Source: Chitinophagaceae bacterium (GTDB lineage: Bacteria > Bacteroidota > Bacteroidia > Chitinophagales > Chitinophagaceae). From it: a stretch of DNA of 64,000 bases. Made by a program: the position numbers and the translations under genes. The notes below the pieces were generated by a model. The model did no database searches. It had not been told where the DNA came from and saw only the letters and a list, made by a program, of their open reading frames with translations. Of the stretch, positions 25,553 to 34,699 are shown piece by piece; positions within the stretch are counted from its first letter, which is position 1; each line of letters begins with the position of its first letter. The stretch covers positions 215,730-279,729 of the forward strand of contig JAHBTJ010000008.1 in NCBI GenBank assembly GCA_019638595.1, in the 5' to 3' direction.

Positions 25553-27601
25553 TTATTGTTTAATAAAACGAATGGCTTTTTGAATTTTGCCATTCATTTC
25601 AACCTGTAAAATATATGCGCCCGCAGGCAAGCCGGCAGCAGGTATTGTTATAACCGGGTGGGCTGCCGGTTGTTTTACAAAGCTGCTATGCTTTACCAGC
25701 CTGCCCTGCAGATCGTACACTTTTATTAAACCGCTACCTGTCGCGTTGCCTTCTATGTAAATACGTACCGCTGTTATTACAGGATTAGGCCATACCGATA
25801 ACTGAATATCATTACCATTTACGCTTGTTGCAGGAATAGCAGCAACCATGTTATTTTCATTATCCGCGGGCGCTACTCTTGCAGAAGGTTTCGTGTCTAC
25901 AACAGTTATGATAACTGTATCTTTAGACCGGTTCCGTTTTTCATCGCCTATTGTAAGCTGGTATACATACACACCGGCAACTTTTGTGGCAGTACCTGTA
26001 ACCAGGTTGGTAGAAGGGTACATTACCGCTGCATGGGCGCCGGGACCTGAAATCCTGGACCAGCCGCAGGACATACGCGCGCCGGCCGGTGCTGTAGAAT
26101 TGCTTCCGTCTAATATCATGGATTTAGCCTGTGCAATGGTGAGCACGGTATCCCTGCCCGCGTTTGCCCGCAAACTCCCTGCTTTATAATGCACGGTAAC
26201 ATTCACAGTATCCTGCATGGTTTTACCATTATTATCAGTAATGGTAAGCTGGTATGCATACTCGCCGGGAATTAAACTGAGCAACGGCGTTATAGCGTTG
26301 GCCGGTTTGCTTACATTGCCGCTATTCTTCGGGCCCGATAATCTTGTCCACAAATAAGAAGCAATGCTTTGCCCGGTGCCTGCAAAGGACCCCGTGGCAT
26401 TGAGCGATACATTATCGGCCGGCATAGTTAGCACCTGGTCTGCGCCCGCGCTGGCGGTAAGCGGCACAGGAGCAGGTTTCACCGTAATGGTTACACTGCC
26501 TGAAGCGCTGTTACCATTTGAATCGGTTGCTTTTAATGTGAACACATATGTGCCTTGCAGCAGCTTTTTTACAGCAGTGCTTTTTTGAGAAGAACTTACA
26601 ATAACCGGAGCCGCAGGCCCGCTCGTATACAGCCATTCATAGGTTTTAATGCCGGCGCCATTGGTAGCGGAAGCATTTCCCTGCAGCACAACACTATCCT
26701 CCGGAAGAGTAATTATCTTGTTTCCTCCCGCATCTACCACCGGTGGAACCGCCACCACAACAGGAGCCGGTGTACCTGTTCTTTTATTGGTATACGTTAA
26801 CATCCATTCATAAACATTCATTCCGTTTTCCTTAAAACCGGTACTATATGTTTTGGACCATGCATCGTGCCCTGTTTTATTGAAGATGGTGATCTTTGCC
26901 CTGGGGGCAGGATTGTTGGCATTGATCATATCCACCGTTTTAATGGCATTGGCGATCTTAGCAAGATTATCCTGGTCGTTATTGGTAAGCCATACCGGCA
27001 GATTTGAAGAAGCGATATTGCCGGCACGTCCTTCGATGGAATTCGCATTGGGGCAAACAAATAAAGCGGCGGCGATCTTATCTGCTGCGGCCTTTTTTGA
27101 ACCTACATAATTGTAGCTCATCAATCCCCCAAGACTCAATCCTGTTATATAGATCCTTTCTTCATCAACACGGTACGTTTTTAAGCAGTGACTGATCAAA
27201 GCAGCTATAGCAGCATTGCTACCTGAAGAGCCGGTTACCTGCGGCGCAACCACTATAAATGAAAACTCTTTTCCACCCACCTTAAATTTATCAGGGAACT
27301 TTCTCTCATTGATCAACTTAAACGGGCCGTTTCTTAAAAGTTTCGACAGGTCTGCCGGGGAGCCGTCTCCTCTTTCACCGGAGCCATGCAAAAAAATAAG
27401 CAACGGGTATCTTTTTGTCGGATTCTTCTCATAGTCCACAGGCAACGACTCCTGGTAGCCGCCAAGAGTGGTATACAATCGCTGATAGACCGGCCTGGAG
27501 GATTGTGTTTGTGCAAAGCCGGGAAAAGAAGATAGTGTTAATAAAAATACAGCCAGCAGTATAACAAGGGCAATACGTGGCAAGGGTACAATGTTTTTCA
27601 T
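25553..27601 (-). CDS. T9SS-exported esterase with three PKD-type domains
   Basis: A 682-residue multidomain protein for the cell surface or medium. The ATG at 27601 starts a signal peptide (MKNIVPLPRIALVILLAVFLLT...PGFAQ). An alpha/beta-hydrolase domain covers about residues 30-265, with the oxyanion motif LIFLHGSGERGDGSP, nucleophile YITGLSLGGLMSYNYVG and catalytic His in KTGHDAWSKTY. Three PKD/cadherin-like beta-sandwiches follow (repeated VNAGxDxxLTxP ... YVYQLTITDxxG patterns). The last 80 residues (LSVWPNPVITAVRIYIEG ... GAYILQVEMNGKIQKAIRFIKQ) are a type A T9SS sorting domain. It probably removes ester groups from polysaccharides. T9SS export fits the gliding genes at the right edge. 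Confidence 0.9.
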   Translation of the reverse strand: MKNIVPLPRIALVILLAVFLLTLSSFPGFAQTQSSRPVYQRLYTTLGGYQESLPVDYEKNPTKRYPLLIFLHGSGERGDGSPADLSKLLRNGPFKLINERKFPDKFKVGGKEFSFIVVAPQVTGSSGSNAAIAALISHCLKTYRVDEERIYITGLSLGGLMSYNYVGSKKAAADKIAAALFVCPNANSIEGRAGNIASSNLPVWLTNNDQDNLAKIANAIKTVDMINANNPAPRAKITIFNKTGHDAWSKTYSTGFKENGMNVYEWMLTYTNKRTGTPAPVVVAVPPVVDAGGNKIITLPEDSVVLQGNASATNGAGIKTYEWLYTSGPAAPVIVSSSQKSTAVKKLLQGTYVFTLKATDSNGNSASGSVTITVKPAPVPLTASAGADQVLTMPADNVSLNATGSFAGTGQSIASYLWTRLSGPKNSGNVSKPANAITPLLSLIPGEYAYQLTITDNNGKTMQDTVNVTVHYKAGSLRANAGRDTVLTIAQAKSMILDGSNSTAPAGARMSCGWSRISGPGAHAAVMYPSTNLVTGTATKVAGVYVYQLTIGDEKRNRSKDTVIITVVDTKPSARVAPADNENNMVAAIPATSVNGNDIQLSVWPNPVITAVRIYIEGNATGSGLIKVYDLQGRLVKHSSFVKQPAAHPVITIPAAGLPAGAYILQVEMNGKIQKAIRFIKQ

Positions 27602-28019
27602 GCAATTGGAATTATTGGATTTTGAATTATTAATTACCGTGCAAAGGAAATACAGGGATAGAAAAAAAGAAATAGTACTTGCAATGATAAATGGGACGAA
27701 CAATCTTATCTAACATGTAGACATGCATCTACCCGTTGTAGTAATTACAATACAAAGCGAAGCATTACTAAAAGAAAACAGTAAACGACAAATAGGTATA
27801 ACTGCTTAAAAAAGGAAAGCAACCGGTGATAAAACATCCGCGGTAACGCCGTTGATATATGATAATAAAAACAGGGTACAGGGCATTTACATGCTGCTGA
27901 AGAAGGTGCTGAAAAAAAACGTATAACTACCCTTTACAAAAGGGAATAAAGATCATGCTGCATAAAAATGGACTGATCTTTTCCAGACCAGTCCATGAAG
28001 TTTCTTTAACAAAGCGCTC
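27602..28019. other. Intergenic stretch with dyads upstream of the T9SS esterase
   Basis: 418 bases without a gene. It holds the near-palindrome GTAGA-N6-TCTAC at 27717-27732 (about 115 bases before the esterase start, a possible operator), a small hairpin CCCTTT-aca-AAAGGG at 27931-27945, and the terminator of the AhpD-like gene near 27968-27996. Confidence 0.45.
27964..27996 (-). terminator. Rho-independent terminator of the AhpD/TonB/MFS operon
   Basis: ATGGACTG at 27968-27975 pairs with CAGTCCAT at 27989-27996. On the minus strand the hairpin is followed by TTTTT (27964-27968). It lies 24 bases beyond the stop of the last operon gene. Confidence 0.82.
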
Positions 28020-28571
28020 CTATTTGCCATTTGCATCAGGCAGCGCATATCCTTTCTCTACCATTCTCTTCCCCATTTCCTTATATGCTTCCGGATCGGT
28101 AGGTGTTAAGGTAGCCAATCCATCTACGTAACGGTTAAACATACAAAACGCAGCGGCTATCAGCACGGTATCATGTATTTCGCGATCTGTAGCGCCAAGC
28201 CTTTTTACCTCCTCCATATCCTGCGCCGTTACCGATTTACCGCTTATCTGCACTTTACCCGCAACTACAAGCAAGGCTTTCAGCTTTTCGCTTATACCCG
28301 AGCGTTGCATGTCTGTCAGCACATCATCTACTATGGCAGACTCATCGCCGTATAAGCATCTTGCCGCCGCTGCATGACTGCTCATGCAAAACATGCAATT
28401 GTTCCTATGCGATACATAGGCTGCAATAAGTTCACGCTCAGCGGAAGACAGCGGAGAGTCATCCCTTAACAATACATGCGCCAACTGGTACAAATGCTTT
28501 CCCGTTTCAGGGCGATACATTACCAGGCTCCGTATGCCCGGTACAGCTTCAGGTACTTTTATATGTGCCAT
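28020..28571 (-). CDS. AhpD-like / carboxymuconolactone decarboxylase family protein 1
   Basis: A 183-residue protein of the AhpD-like fold. It carries the redox motif CMFCMSSH (CxxC plus His) near residue 60, preceded by ERELIAAYVSHRNN, as in peroxidase-related AhpD enzymes that use the two cysteines to reduce peroxides. True carboxymuconolactone decarboxylases lack this pair. It is the last gene of a four-gene operon and a paralogue of the first gene (shared ERELIA, CxFC, SEKxKALL, GATDxEIHDTVLIAA, NRYVDGL). The pairing with a TonB receptor and an importer suggests handling of a reactive imported compound, which is inference. Confidence 0.82.
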   Translation of the reverse strand: MAHIKVPEAVPGIRSLVMYRPETGKHLYQLAHVLLRDDSPLSSAERELIAAYVSHRNNCMFCMSSHAAAARCLYGDESAIVDDVLTDMQRSGISEKLKALLVVAGKVQISGKSVTAQDMEEVKRLGATDREIHDTVLIAAAFCMFNRYVDGLATLTPTDPEAYKEMGKRMVEKGYALPDANGK

Positions 28572-28580
28572 GGTTTTATT

Positions 28581-29840
28581 TTAAGAACGTTGAACAATTT
28601 CTTTCCGCTCAACATTTTTTATTAAAAAAATAATTATCAGTCCAATAATAAATACCAGTGAAAATATATAAATGGCATTGCCGTACCCGCCCAGGGAGGT
28701 TACAAGCATACCTACAAACAAAACCGCCGTGCCGGTAAACAGCCGGCCTATATTAAAGCAAAAGCCGGTTGCCGACGCACGTATACCGGTTGAGAACAAT
28801 TGCGGAATATAAGAGGAAAGCACCCCCTGGCTAATACCAAAAAAGAAGGCCAATATGCCTATTTCAACATAAATGAGCGGGCTGAATACGCCGTTGGTTT
28901 TAAATAGTATGAACGACAGAACCGAACACACCGCAAAACACAGCAGCATGGACCTGCGTAAACCGATCGCGTTGAGCAGCCACCCTGAAAAAAAGCCGCC
29001 CGCCAGTCCTCCCATACCCAGCAGCATCATACTCAGTCCACGCTCTTTTTGTCCGTCGGTGGTAGTAATTAAACTTTGCACCCAGGTAGGCAGCCATGAA
29101 AAAATAGCCCACAAGCCTATTAACATGGAACCGAAAATTAAAGATCCCTTTAATAGCTCCCTGCCCTGGCCGGCAGAAAACAACGATTCCCGCTTTTGAA
29201 ATCCCTGCCGGAAAGTATCGCGGTTGCTTAGCCATGTTTCTGACTCCCGCACCTGCCATACACCTGCAAAGGATATAGCCAGCGGCACCAGGCCCACTGC
29301 CACAAATGCCTGTCGCCAGCCCGGTACAGTATATGTAATAAGCCCGGCGGAAAATATGCCTACAGGGAAAGCGATAGACAGTATACCGATAAAGATAGCC
29401 CGGCTCCGTTGCGGCCACACTTCACTAATGAGTGTAAGCCCGCTTACCAGCACGCCCCCTACTCCAAAACCGCTGAAAAAGCGGCATGCTACTATTCCCC
29501 ACCACAACTGCATGAGCCCGGTAAGCACCGTAAATATTCCATAGCAGGCAACAGAAAGCAATACAGCTTTTTTACGGCCGATACGGTCGCCTACAACGCC
29601 CCAGCTAAAGCCTCCCAGCGCCCACCCGAAAATGAACACAGCATTGATATAAGCGCTGATACTGGAATGCAGCGCGGGATCTGCGGCAACCTGCATGTCT
29701 TTTATAACTACAGGAAGATATACAGACATGAGCGTTGACACGGTTCCGCCTAACGCTCCGCTTACAAAACAAATAAAAAACAACAGCCAAAAATATCCCG
29801 GCAGGTTCTTTTTTTCAGCTTGTGCCAATGTTATACTCAT
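28581..29840 (-). CDS. MFS transporter, aromatic/organic-acid symporter-like
   Basis: A 419-residue inner-membrane transporter with 12 hydrophobic segments. The A-motif is GVVGDRIGRKKAVL after TM2. RFFSGFGVGGVLVSGLTLISEVWPQRSRA resembles the TM4-5 region of the aromatic acid:H+ and sialate/hexuronate symporters. The central loop carries ESETWLSNRDTFRQGF. The gene lies 8 bases after the TonB receptor stop and 9 bases before the AhpD-like gene, so co-translation is likely. It probably moves into the cytosol the small molecule that the outer-membrane receptor brings to the periplasm. The substrate is unknown. Confidence 0.85.
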   Translation of the reverse strand: MSITLAQAEKKNLPGYFWLLFFICFVSGALGGTVSTLMSVYLPVVIKDMQVAADPALHSSISAYINAVFIFGWALGGFSWGVVGDRIGRKKAVLLSVACYGIFTVLTGLMQLWWGIVACRFFSGFGVGGVLVSGLTLISEVWPQRSRAIFIGILSIAFPVGIFSAGLITYTVPGWRQAFVAVGLVPLAISFAGVWQVRESETWLSNRDTFRQGFQKRESLFSAGQGRELLKGSLIFGSMLIGLWAIFSWLPTWVQSLITTTDGQKERGLSMMLLGMGGLAGGFFSGWLLNAIGLRRSMLLCFAVCSVLSFILFKTNGVFSPLIYVEIGILAFFFGISQGVLSSYIPQLFSTGIRASATGFCFNIGRLFTGTAVLFVGMLVTSLGGYGNAIYIFSLVFIIGLIIIFLIKNVERKEIVQRS

Positions 29841-29848
29841 AGCTTTTA

Positions 29849-32620
29849 TTATTTTAGTAATCCGTCAAACACAAACGATACATAATACAAAGCCCCGATG
29901 TATGGCGAACCAAACGACTGGTATACCCTGTTATTGAACACATTGCTGCCGCCGAGTTTGATAGTGGAATGAACAGCAGGCAGTTTTTTGTTGATCTGCA
30001 AATCCACCAGGGAATAAGCGCCTACACGCCCCGGGCGGTTGCCATTAAAGGTTCCGTACCAGTCGAACGCGTCCTGCCATCTCCACGCAACATTAAACCC
30101 GAAGTTTTTATATACATTGCTGTTACCAAACGTGAGGTTGGTAGTATACTTTGGAGTATTGAACGCCGGAATGTTGTTAGGGTTAGCATCCAGCAAATTA
30201 AATTCGGCCCAGGTAGCATTCCCCGATACGGTATATCCTTTGGATAGCATGTAAGTTAGCCCCAATGAAATTCCCTGTGCTGATACCTTATCGGCGGCAT
30301 TGGTATATAGCTGAAATGCCTGCACGTTACCATTCGGTATATCCATGGCAGCCTGGGAGTTGATCGTTCCATCGCCGGCCAATACAGCATGTTCCGGGCG
30401 GATCACCACCGTATTGATGATGAAATTATTATACGAGCTGTAATAATAATTAAGATCTATCAAAAGCTGGTTCCGGATCAACCCTTTATATCCTACTTCA
30501 AACGCTTTTTGCTTTTCGGGTTTGATATACGATACATTTGATTTTTGCAGCAATCCTTTATTATCTTCTATTGCCTGCGGGAAAGGAGTGCCGTTTGCCA
30601 TAGCAGCGCCAAAGGCGGCGCCAAACGCACCTACAGAAGAGGCGGTGAATGAATTTTCGTACACATTCATTCCTTTGCTGTTACCAGGCGCGCCGCCAAG
30701 TATGGTAATAGGTCCTACATTCAGGTGAATGTACAGGTCTACCGGCGTAGGATTTCTGAAACCTGTTTGGTAAGAGGCCCTGAAATTATGGTTCCTGGCT
30801 ACAGTATATACGCCTGAAAAGCGGGGCGTAAAGCTCCCTGAAAAATTATTGTTCTTATCGTACCTCACAGACGCGGTAAGCTTTAGCCTGTCATCGAGCA
30901 ATTTTTTGGCTACCTGCGCGAACGCCCCGTATTCTTTGATAGTTATTTTCTGGTCTTTATCGTCGAACAATGAGCCATTGGTGAACATATCGTAATAGCG
31001 GAAGCTGCCGCCGGCGAGCAGCTCGAATATTTTTATGCTGCTCGAAAAATCATATTGCCCCTCCGCATGATAAAACTTGCTGTTGCTGAATACACCGGCT
31101 CCGCTCAATCCGTAATTATGAATAAGATTGTCTTTTGCCTGTTCGTAAGCCGCGCTTCCGGGCAACAGTCTTCCTTCATCGGCAAAAGCGCGGGCCGCCG
31201 AATGATTAGCAGCGTTCACGCCATTGATATCTCCATTATATGCCGCGGTATACCTGTTAAACCACATATCATCGGCATCGCCGGGAGATACCGTATTACC
31301 GTTCAAATCCTTTACCCACTCCCGGTTCAGGAACTGCGCCAGCGATCTTGTATTGTACGAGTCGTGCGAGTTTTCAATTACAGTATACCCGCGCAAAAAA
31401 TAATTGCTGCCTTTTAGCTCTGCACGATGCTGCTGCAGTACAAAATTGTTCAAATCAAAACGGCTGCTGCCCGTATAGCTGGCCGTACCCTTACCATAAT
31501 TGTATTGATACGACAGTTCCATATTATCAGATATCCGGTAATGCAATGCCCCGCTTAATTTCAGGCTGTATACATTATAGTTCATTAAATTTTTTTCTTC
31601 ATATCCCGTACGCGAGATACGACCAATTCCTTCAATGGTTTTTACCACTTCATCACCATAAATATTTACAGCGTCACGGCCGGGATTGTTAGGCCCACGA
31701 AGGTTTTCAGGCGTTTGAGCGTCTATATCGGTGTAATTATCCCCGTACCAGTCCAGGCCTGTTAAATACGAGGCATTGATCTTAAACGCAAACTTGTTAT
31801 TAAAGGCTTTGGCATACCGCAGGGCAAAATCATACAGACCATGCGGTTTTACATCATTTTCACCAATATGATTAATGCCGGCTTTAGCCTGTACCGTAAG
31901 CCCCTGGTACTGGAAAGGATCTTTTGTGTGCATCATTAATACCCCGTTGAACGCGATAGGCCCGTATAATGCCGACGCAGCCCCCGGGATAAGCTCCACA
32001 CTTTCAATATCAATATCTGATGTGCCGAATTGATTGCCCACCGAAAAATTTAAGCCCGGCGTTTGGTTATCAACGCCATCTACCAATTGTAAAAATCTTT
32101 GATTTCCCGTACTGTTGAACCCTCGTGTATTGATTTGCTTATACGTCAGGCTGCTTGTAACAGCCTCTACTCCTTTCATATTAGCCAGTCCATCATAAAA
32201 GGAAAGTGAAGGATTTTCACGGATTGACTTTTGATTCATTTTTTCGATGCTCACCGGCGAACGCAAAATGCTTTCGTTTACCCGCGAGGCAGCGAATACC
32301 ACTTCATTCAGTACTCCCTGTTTTTGTTTCAGTTGCACGCTTATGCTTTGCTGCGCGCCTGAAACAACGATCTCTTCATTGCCGAAGCCTGTTCCCGACA
32401 CAATAATGGTTACAGGCAGCTTTATCCTGTTAAGCGGCAGGCTGAAATTCCCTTTGGCATCGGTAATGGTTCCGGTTAGCTTATCCTTTACCGTTATGCT
32501 CGCTCCGGCAATAGGTTCTCCGGTAACCGCATCGGTTACATTACCGCTGATTTTCGTTTCCTGCGCGTACAGCGCCATGGAAAAAAATAAAAAAAATATA
32601 CAAGAAAATAATTGTTTCAT
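29849..32620 (-). CDS. TonB-dependent receptor without SusD partner
   Basis: A 923-residue outer-membrane receptor. A signal peptide (residues 1-19, ...MALYAQ) is followed by a carboxypeptidase-regulatory-like domain (ISGNVTDAVTGEPIAGASITVKD ... SVQLKQ, residues 22-105). The plug has GVLNEVVFAASRVNESIL, NTRGFNSTGNQRFLQLVDGVDNQ and VELIPGAASALYGPIAFNGVLMMHT. The barrel ends with LYYVSFVFDGLLK. There is no SusD gene, so it is not a polysaccharide-type SusC; the size and plug fit receptors for smaller ligands. It sits inside the AhpD-TonB-MFS-AhpD operon, 15 bases after the first AhpD-like gene. Confidence 0.9.
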   Translation of the reverse strand: MKQLFSCIFFLFFSMALYAQETKISGNVTDAVTGEPIAGASITVKDKLTGTITDAKGNFSLPLNRIKLPVTIIVSGTGFGNEEIVVSGAQQSISVQLKQKQGVLNEVVFAASRVNESILRSPVSIEKMNQKSIRENPSLSFYDGLANMKGVEAVTSSLTYKQINTRGFNSTGNQRFLQLVDGVDNQTPGLNFSVGNQFGTSDIDIESVELIPGAASALYGPIAFNGVLMMHTKDPFQYQGLTVQAKAGINHIGENDVKPHGLYDFALRYAKAFNNKFAFKINASYLTGLDWYGDNYTDIDAQTPENLRGPNNPGRDAVNIYGDEVVKTIEGIGRISRTGYEEKNLMNYNVYSLKLSGALHYRISDNMELSYQYNYGKGTASYTGSSRFDLNNFVLQQHRAELKGSNYFLRGYTVIENSHDSYNTRSLAQFLNREWVKDLNGNTVSPGDADDMWFNRYTAAYNGDINGVNAANHSAARAFADEGRLLPGSAAYEQAKDNLIHNYGLSGAGVFSNSKFYHAEGQYDFSSSIKIFELLAGGSFRYYDMFTNGSLFDDKDQKITIKEYGAFAQVAKKLLDDRLKLTASVRYDKNNNFSGSFTPRFSGVYTVARNHNFRASYQTGFRNPTPVDLYIHLNVGPITILGGAPGNSKGMNVYENSFTASSVGAFGAAFGAAMANGTPFPQAIEDNKGLLQKSNVSYIKPEKQKAFEVGYKGLIRNQLLIDLNYYYSSYNNFIINTVVIRPEHAVLAGDGTINSQAAMDIPNGNVQAFQLYTNAADKVSAQGISLGLTYMLSKGYTVSGNATWAEFNLLDANPNNIPAFNTPKYTTNLTFGNSNVYKNFGFNVAWRWQDAFDWYGTFNGNRPGRVGAYSLVDLQINKKLPAVHSTIKLGGSNVFNNRVYQSFGSPYIGALYYVSFVFDGLLK

Positions 32621-32635
32621 TACAGTAGAATTGGT

Positions 32636-33208
32636 TTATTGAACAGGGTTATTTTTTAGATGATCGTAACCGCCGGGCAACCTTGTATAGCCATGGTGCA
32701 CAATACGATCGGCAAGTGTTTTATAATATTCCGGGTCGCCGGGAGTAAAAGCGTTCAGCCCATCTACATACCGGTTATACAGGCAAAAAAGCGCCGCGAT
32801 CAATACGGTATCATGTATTTCAAGATCAGTAGCGCCCGCGTTTTTAGCTGTTTGTACCGCTTCTTCCGTTACCTGCTTCCCGCTTTTTTGAACCAGCGAA
32901 GCTATGTGCAGCAATGCCTTCATCTTTTCAGATACCGGCGCGGTATTAATATCGTTCAGCACACTTGCAGTAGTGGTAGTTTCTCCTAACAAAAGATTGG
33001 CCGCAGCAGTATGAGCGGTTGTACAAAACCTGCATTCATTACCATAGCAAACAATACTGGCTATCAGCTCCCTTTCACCTTCTGTTAATGAAGACGGACC
33101 TCGTAATAATATTTGAGTGAGCTCCCGGATAGGCGCCGCGCTATCTTTACGATATTCAAGCAAACCTGTAATACCCGGCAGGTGAGATTCAATCTCTATA
33201 TGAGGCAT
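32636..33208 (-). CDS. AhpD-like / carboxymuconolactone decarboxylase family protein 2
   Basis: A 190-residue AhpD-fold protein and first gene of the operon. The start MPHIEIESHLPGITGLLEYR at 33208 aligns with the N-terminus of the paralogue at 28571 (MAHIKVPEAVPGI); the frame is open further upstream without similarity. The redox motif is CRFCTTAH near residue 60, with the preceding Glu in ERELIASIV. It is probably a peroxidase-like or thiol-redox enzyme. Having two copies flank a receptor and a transporter is unusual and suggests heteromeric or stepwise action. Confidence 0.82.
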   Translation of the reverse strand: MPHIEIESHLPGITGLLEYRKDSAAPIRELTQILLRGPSSLTEGERELIASIVCYGNECRFCTTAHTAAANLLLGETTTTASVLNDINTAPVSEKMKALLHIASLVQKSGKQVTEEAVQTAKNAGATDLEIHDTVLIAALFCLYNRYVDGLNAFTPGDPEYYKTLADRIVHHGYTRLPGGYDHLKNNPVQ

Positions 33209-33348
33209 ACAATAATAATTATTAATGAAACGAATAAATGTTGCTGCACACTTTGTTATATGGTTGCATGCAGCATCGTACGCACAAGTTCCCCGGATCA
33301 TCTATTGATAACAGGAACTGTCCGTTGATTTTATCCTTGGTGAGGAAA

Positions 33349-33927
33349 TTATATCGCAGCAGTGTCCGGAGGTTGAATAATGCAGTCTGAAAAGGTATGT
33401 ATAAGAGAAGTTGAGACGTCGTAATATTTACTGCGGGCTGTTATTTCCGGCTCCTGCAGGTTATACATATCGCGCGACTGGATATAATCAGTGGAAGAAA
33501 CCGTTATTTTTACAACGATTTCCTTTCCTTTTTGTGATGAGGAGGAAAGATCATTCATTTTGCCGGCATAGCGGTTATGCGCGTTGGTAAGGCGCGTACG
33601 CTCTATATCCGGCAGGCAAAGCAGGTAAAGTGTATCATTCAAAACTTTACGCTTTACATAATTATAATGTACGCCTCCCCATTCAATCTCCCCATCATAC
33701 CGTTCATATTCATTCCAGTTGGTAGCATACGGTAATAATACCGGAACTTTTACCAGTATCAGCTCATCATCAGTATAATACCCTTTTTCAATTATTTGTA
33801 ACGTTCGCCTGGAGTTTTGCTGGTGCAGATAACGAAACATAACAGTATACCCAACCAAATTAAAGAGGTGTACAGAAAATAACAATATGGCGAAAACCTG
33901 TTTCAAGCAGCAGTTATAGTTTCGCAA
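33349..33927 (-). CDS. Hypothetical membrane-anchored protein
   Basis: A 192-residue protein I do not recognise. It has one hydrophobic segment at residues 9-31 (VFAILLFSVHLFNLVGYTVMF) and a polar, probably extracytoplasmic domain rich in Tyr and charged residues (NEYERYDGEIEWGGVHYNYVKRKV, then DYIQSRDMYNLQEPE). No ATG precedes the hydrophobic segment in frame; the likely start is the TTG at 33927. It is a single gene 141 bases upstream of the AhpD operon on the same strand, and could be co-expressed with it. Domain length and composition suggest a small beta-rich fold. Confidence 0.6.
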   Translation of the reverse strand: MRNYNCCLKQVFAILLFSVHLFNLVGYTVMFRYLHQQNSRRTLQIIEKGYYTDDELILVKVPVLLPYATNWNEYERYDGEIEWGGVHYNYVKRKVLNDTLYLLCLPDIERTRLTNAHNRYAGKMNDLSSSSQKGKEIVVKITVSSTDYIQSRDMYNLQEPEITARSKYYDVSTSLIHTFSDCIIQPPDTAAI

Positions 33928-34002
33928 TATAAATATTTAATGAAAAAAAATACAATATTATTTCCGGCTGCCCGGTGATACGATCCAAACAGGTAATAAT
34001 GA

Positions 34003-34029
34003 AAAGGGGCGTCATTGCTGCGCCCCTTT
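34003..34029 (-). terminator. Probable terminator of greA
   Basis: A perfect 9-bp stem AAAGGGGCG (34003-34011) with CGCCCCTTT (34021-34029). The minus strand continues TTTTCATTATT. It lies 23 bases after the greA stop. Confidence 0.7.
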
Positions 34030-34051
34030 ATAAATGCTTTTAGCTTTGCCG

Positions 34052-34525
34052 TTAAATGGCAATGTCCTCAATTTTAAATTTCAAAAGCCCTACAGGCGCT
34101 TTCACTTCCGCTACTTCGCCTACCTGCTTTCCTAATATTCCCTGGCCTATGGGAGACGTTACAGATATTTTGCCCGATTTCAGATCTGCCTCTTTTTCAG
34201 AAACAACCTGGTACGTCACCTTCTTTTTAGTATTTAAATTGGTAAGGGTTACCTTGGTAAGGATGCTTACCTTGCTGGTATCTATACTATCTGTTTCAAT
34301 AATACGTGCGATCGCTATATCGCTTTCCAGCTTTGCTATCCTGGCCTCCAGGAGGCCCTGAGCCTCTTTGGCGGCATCATATTCGGCATTTTCTTTCAGG
34401 TCCCCTTTTTCCCTCGCTTCGGCTATCGCTCTGGAAGCAGCGGGCCTTTCTACACCTCTCATCTTTTGTAGCTCGGCTTTCATTTGTTCCATCGTTTCGT
34501 GCGTAACGTAAATCACATCACTCAT
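34052..34525 (-). CDS. greA: Transcription elongation factor GreA
   Basis: A 157-residue cytosolic factor that enters the RNA polymerase secondary channel and stimulates cleavage of backtracked RNA. The N-terminal antiparallel coiled coil (residues about 1-75) has the acidic tip GDLKENAEYDAAKE with the key Asp and Glu. The C-terminal FKBP-like domain ends GILGKQVGEVAEVKAPVGLLKFKIEDI. The length is standard. It is monocistronic with a clear 3' hairpin. Confidence 0.96.
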   Translation of the reverse strand: MSDVIYVTHETMEQMKAELQKMRGVERPAASRAIAEAREKGDLKENAEYDAAKEAQGLLEARIAKLESDIAIARIIETDSIDTSKVSILTKVTLTNLNTKKKVTYQVVSEKEADLKSGKISVTSPIGQGILGKQVGEVAEVKAPVGLLKFKIEDIAI

Positions 34526-34699
34526 GGCTGACTTCGTTTTAGGTTATAAAAAAGAAAAAAATAACAACGCCTCAGGAAGTAAACCCGAAGCGTTGCACTA
34601 TGTATACTCACAAATATATATAAAAAAGCCGGTTTTACCAATAACGGCTTAAGTGTTCATTAAAATATTTTTGTTGCTCATAATATATACTTGTAATAG

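Noticed and set aside
29224-29738. Open frames of about 105-110 codons antisense to the MFS gene
   Set aside because: They mirror codon bias of the real gene on the other strand and show no domain.
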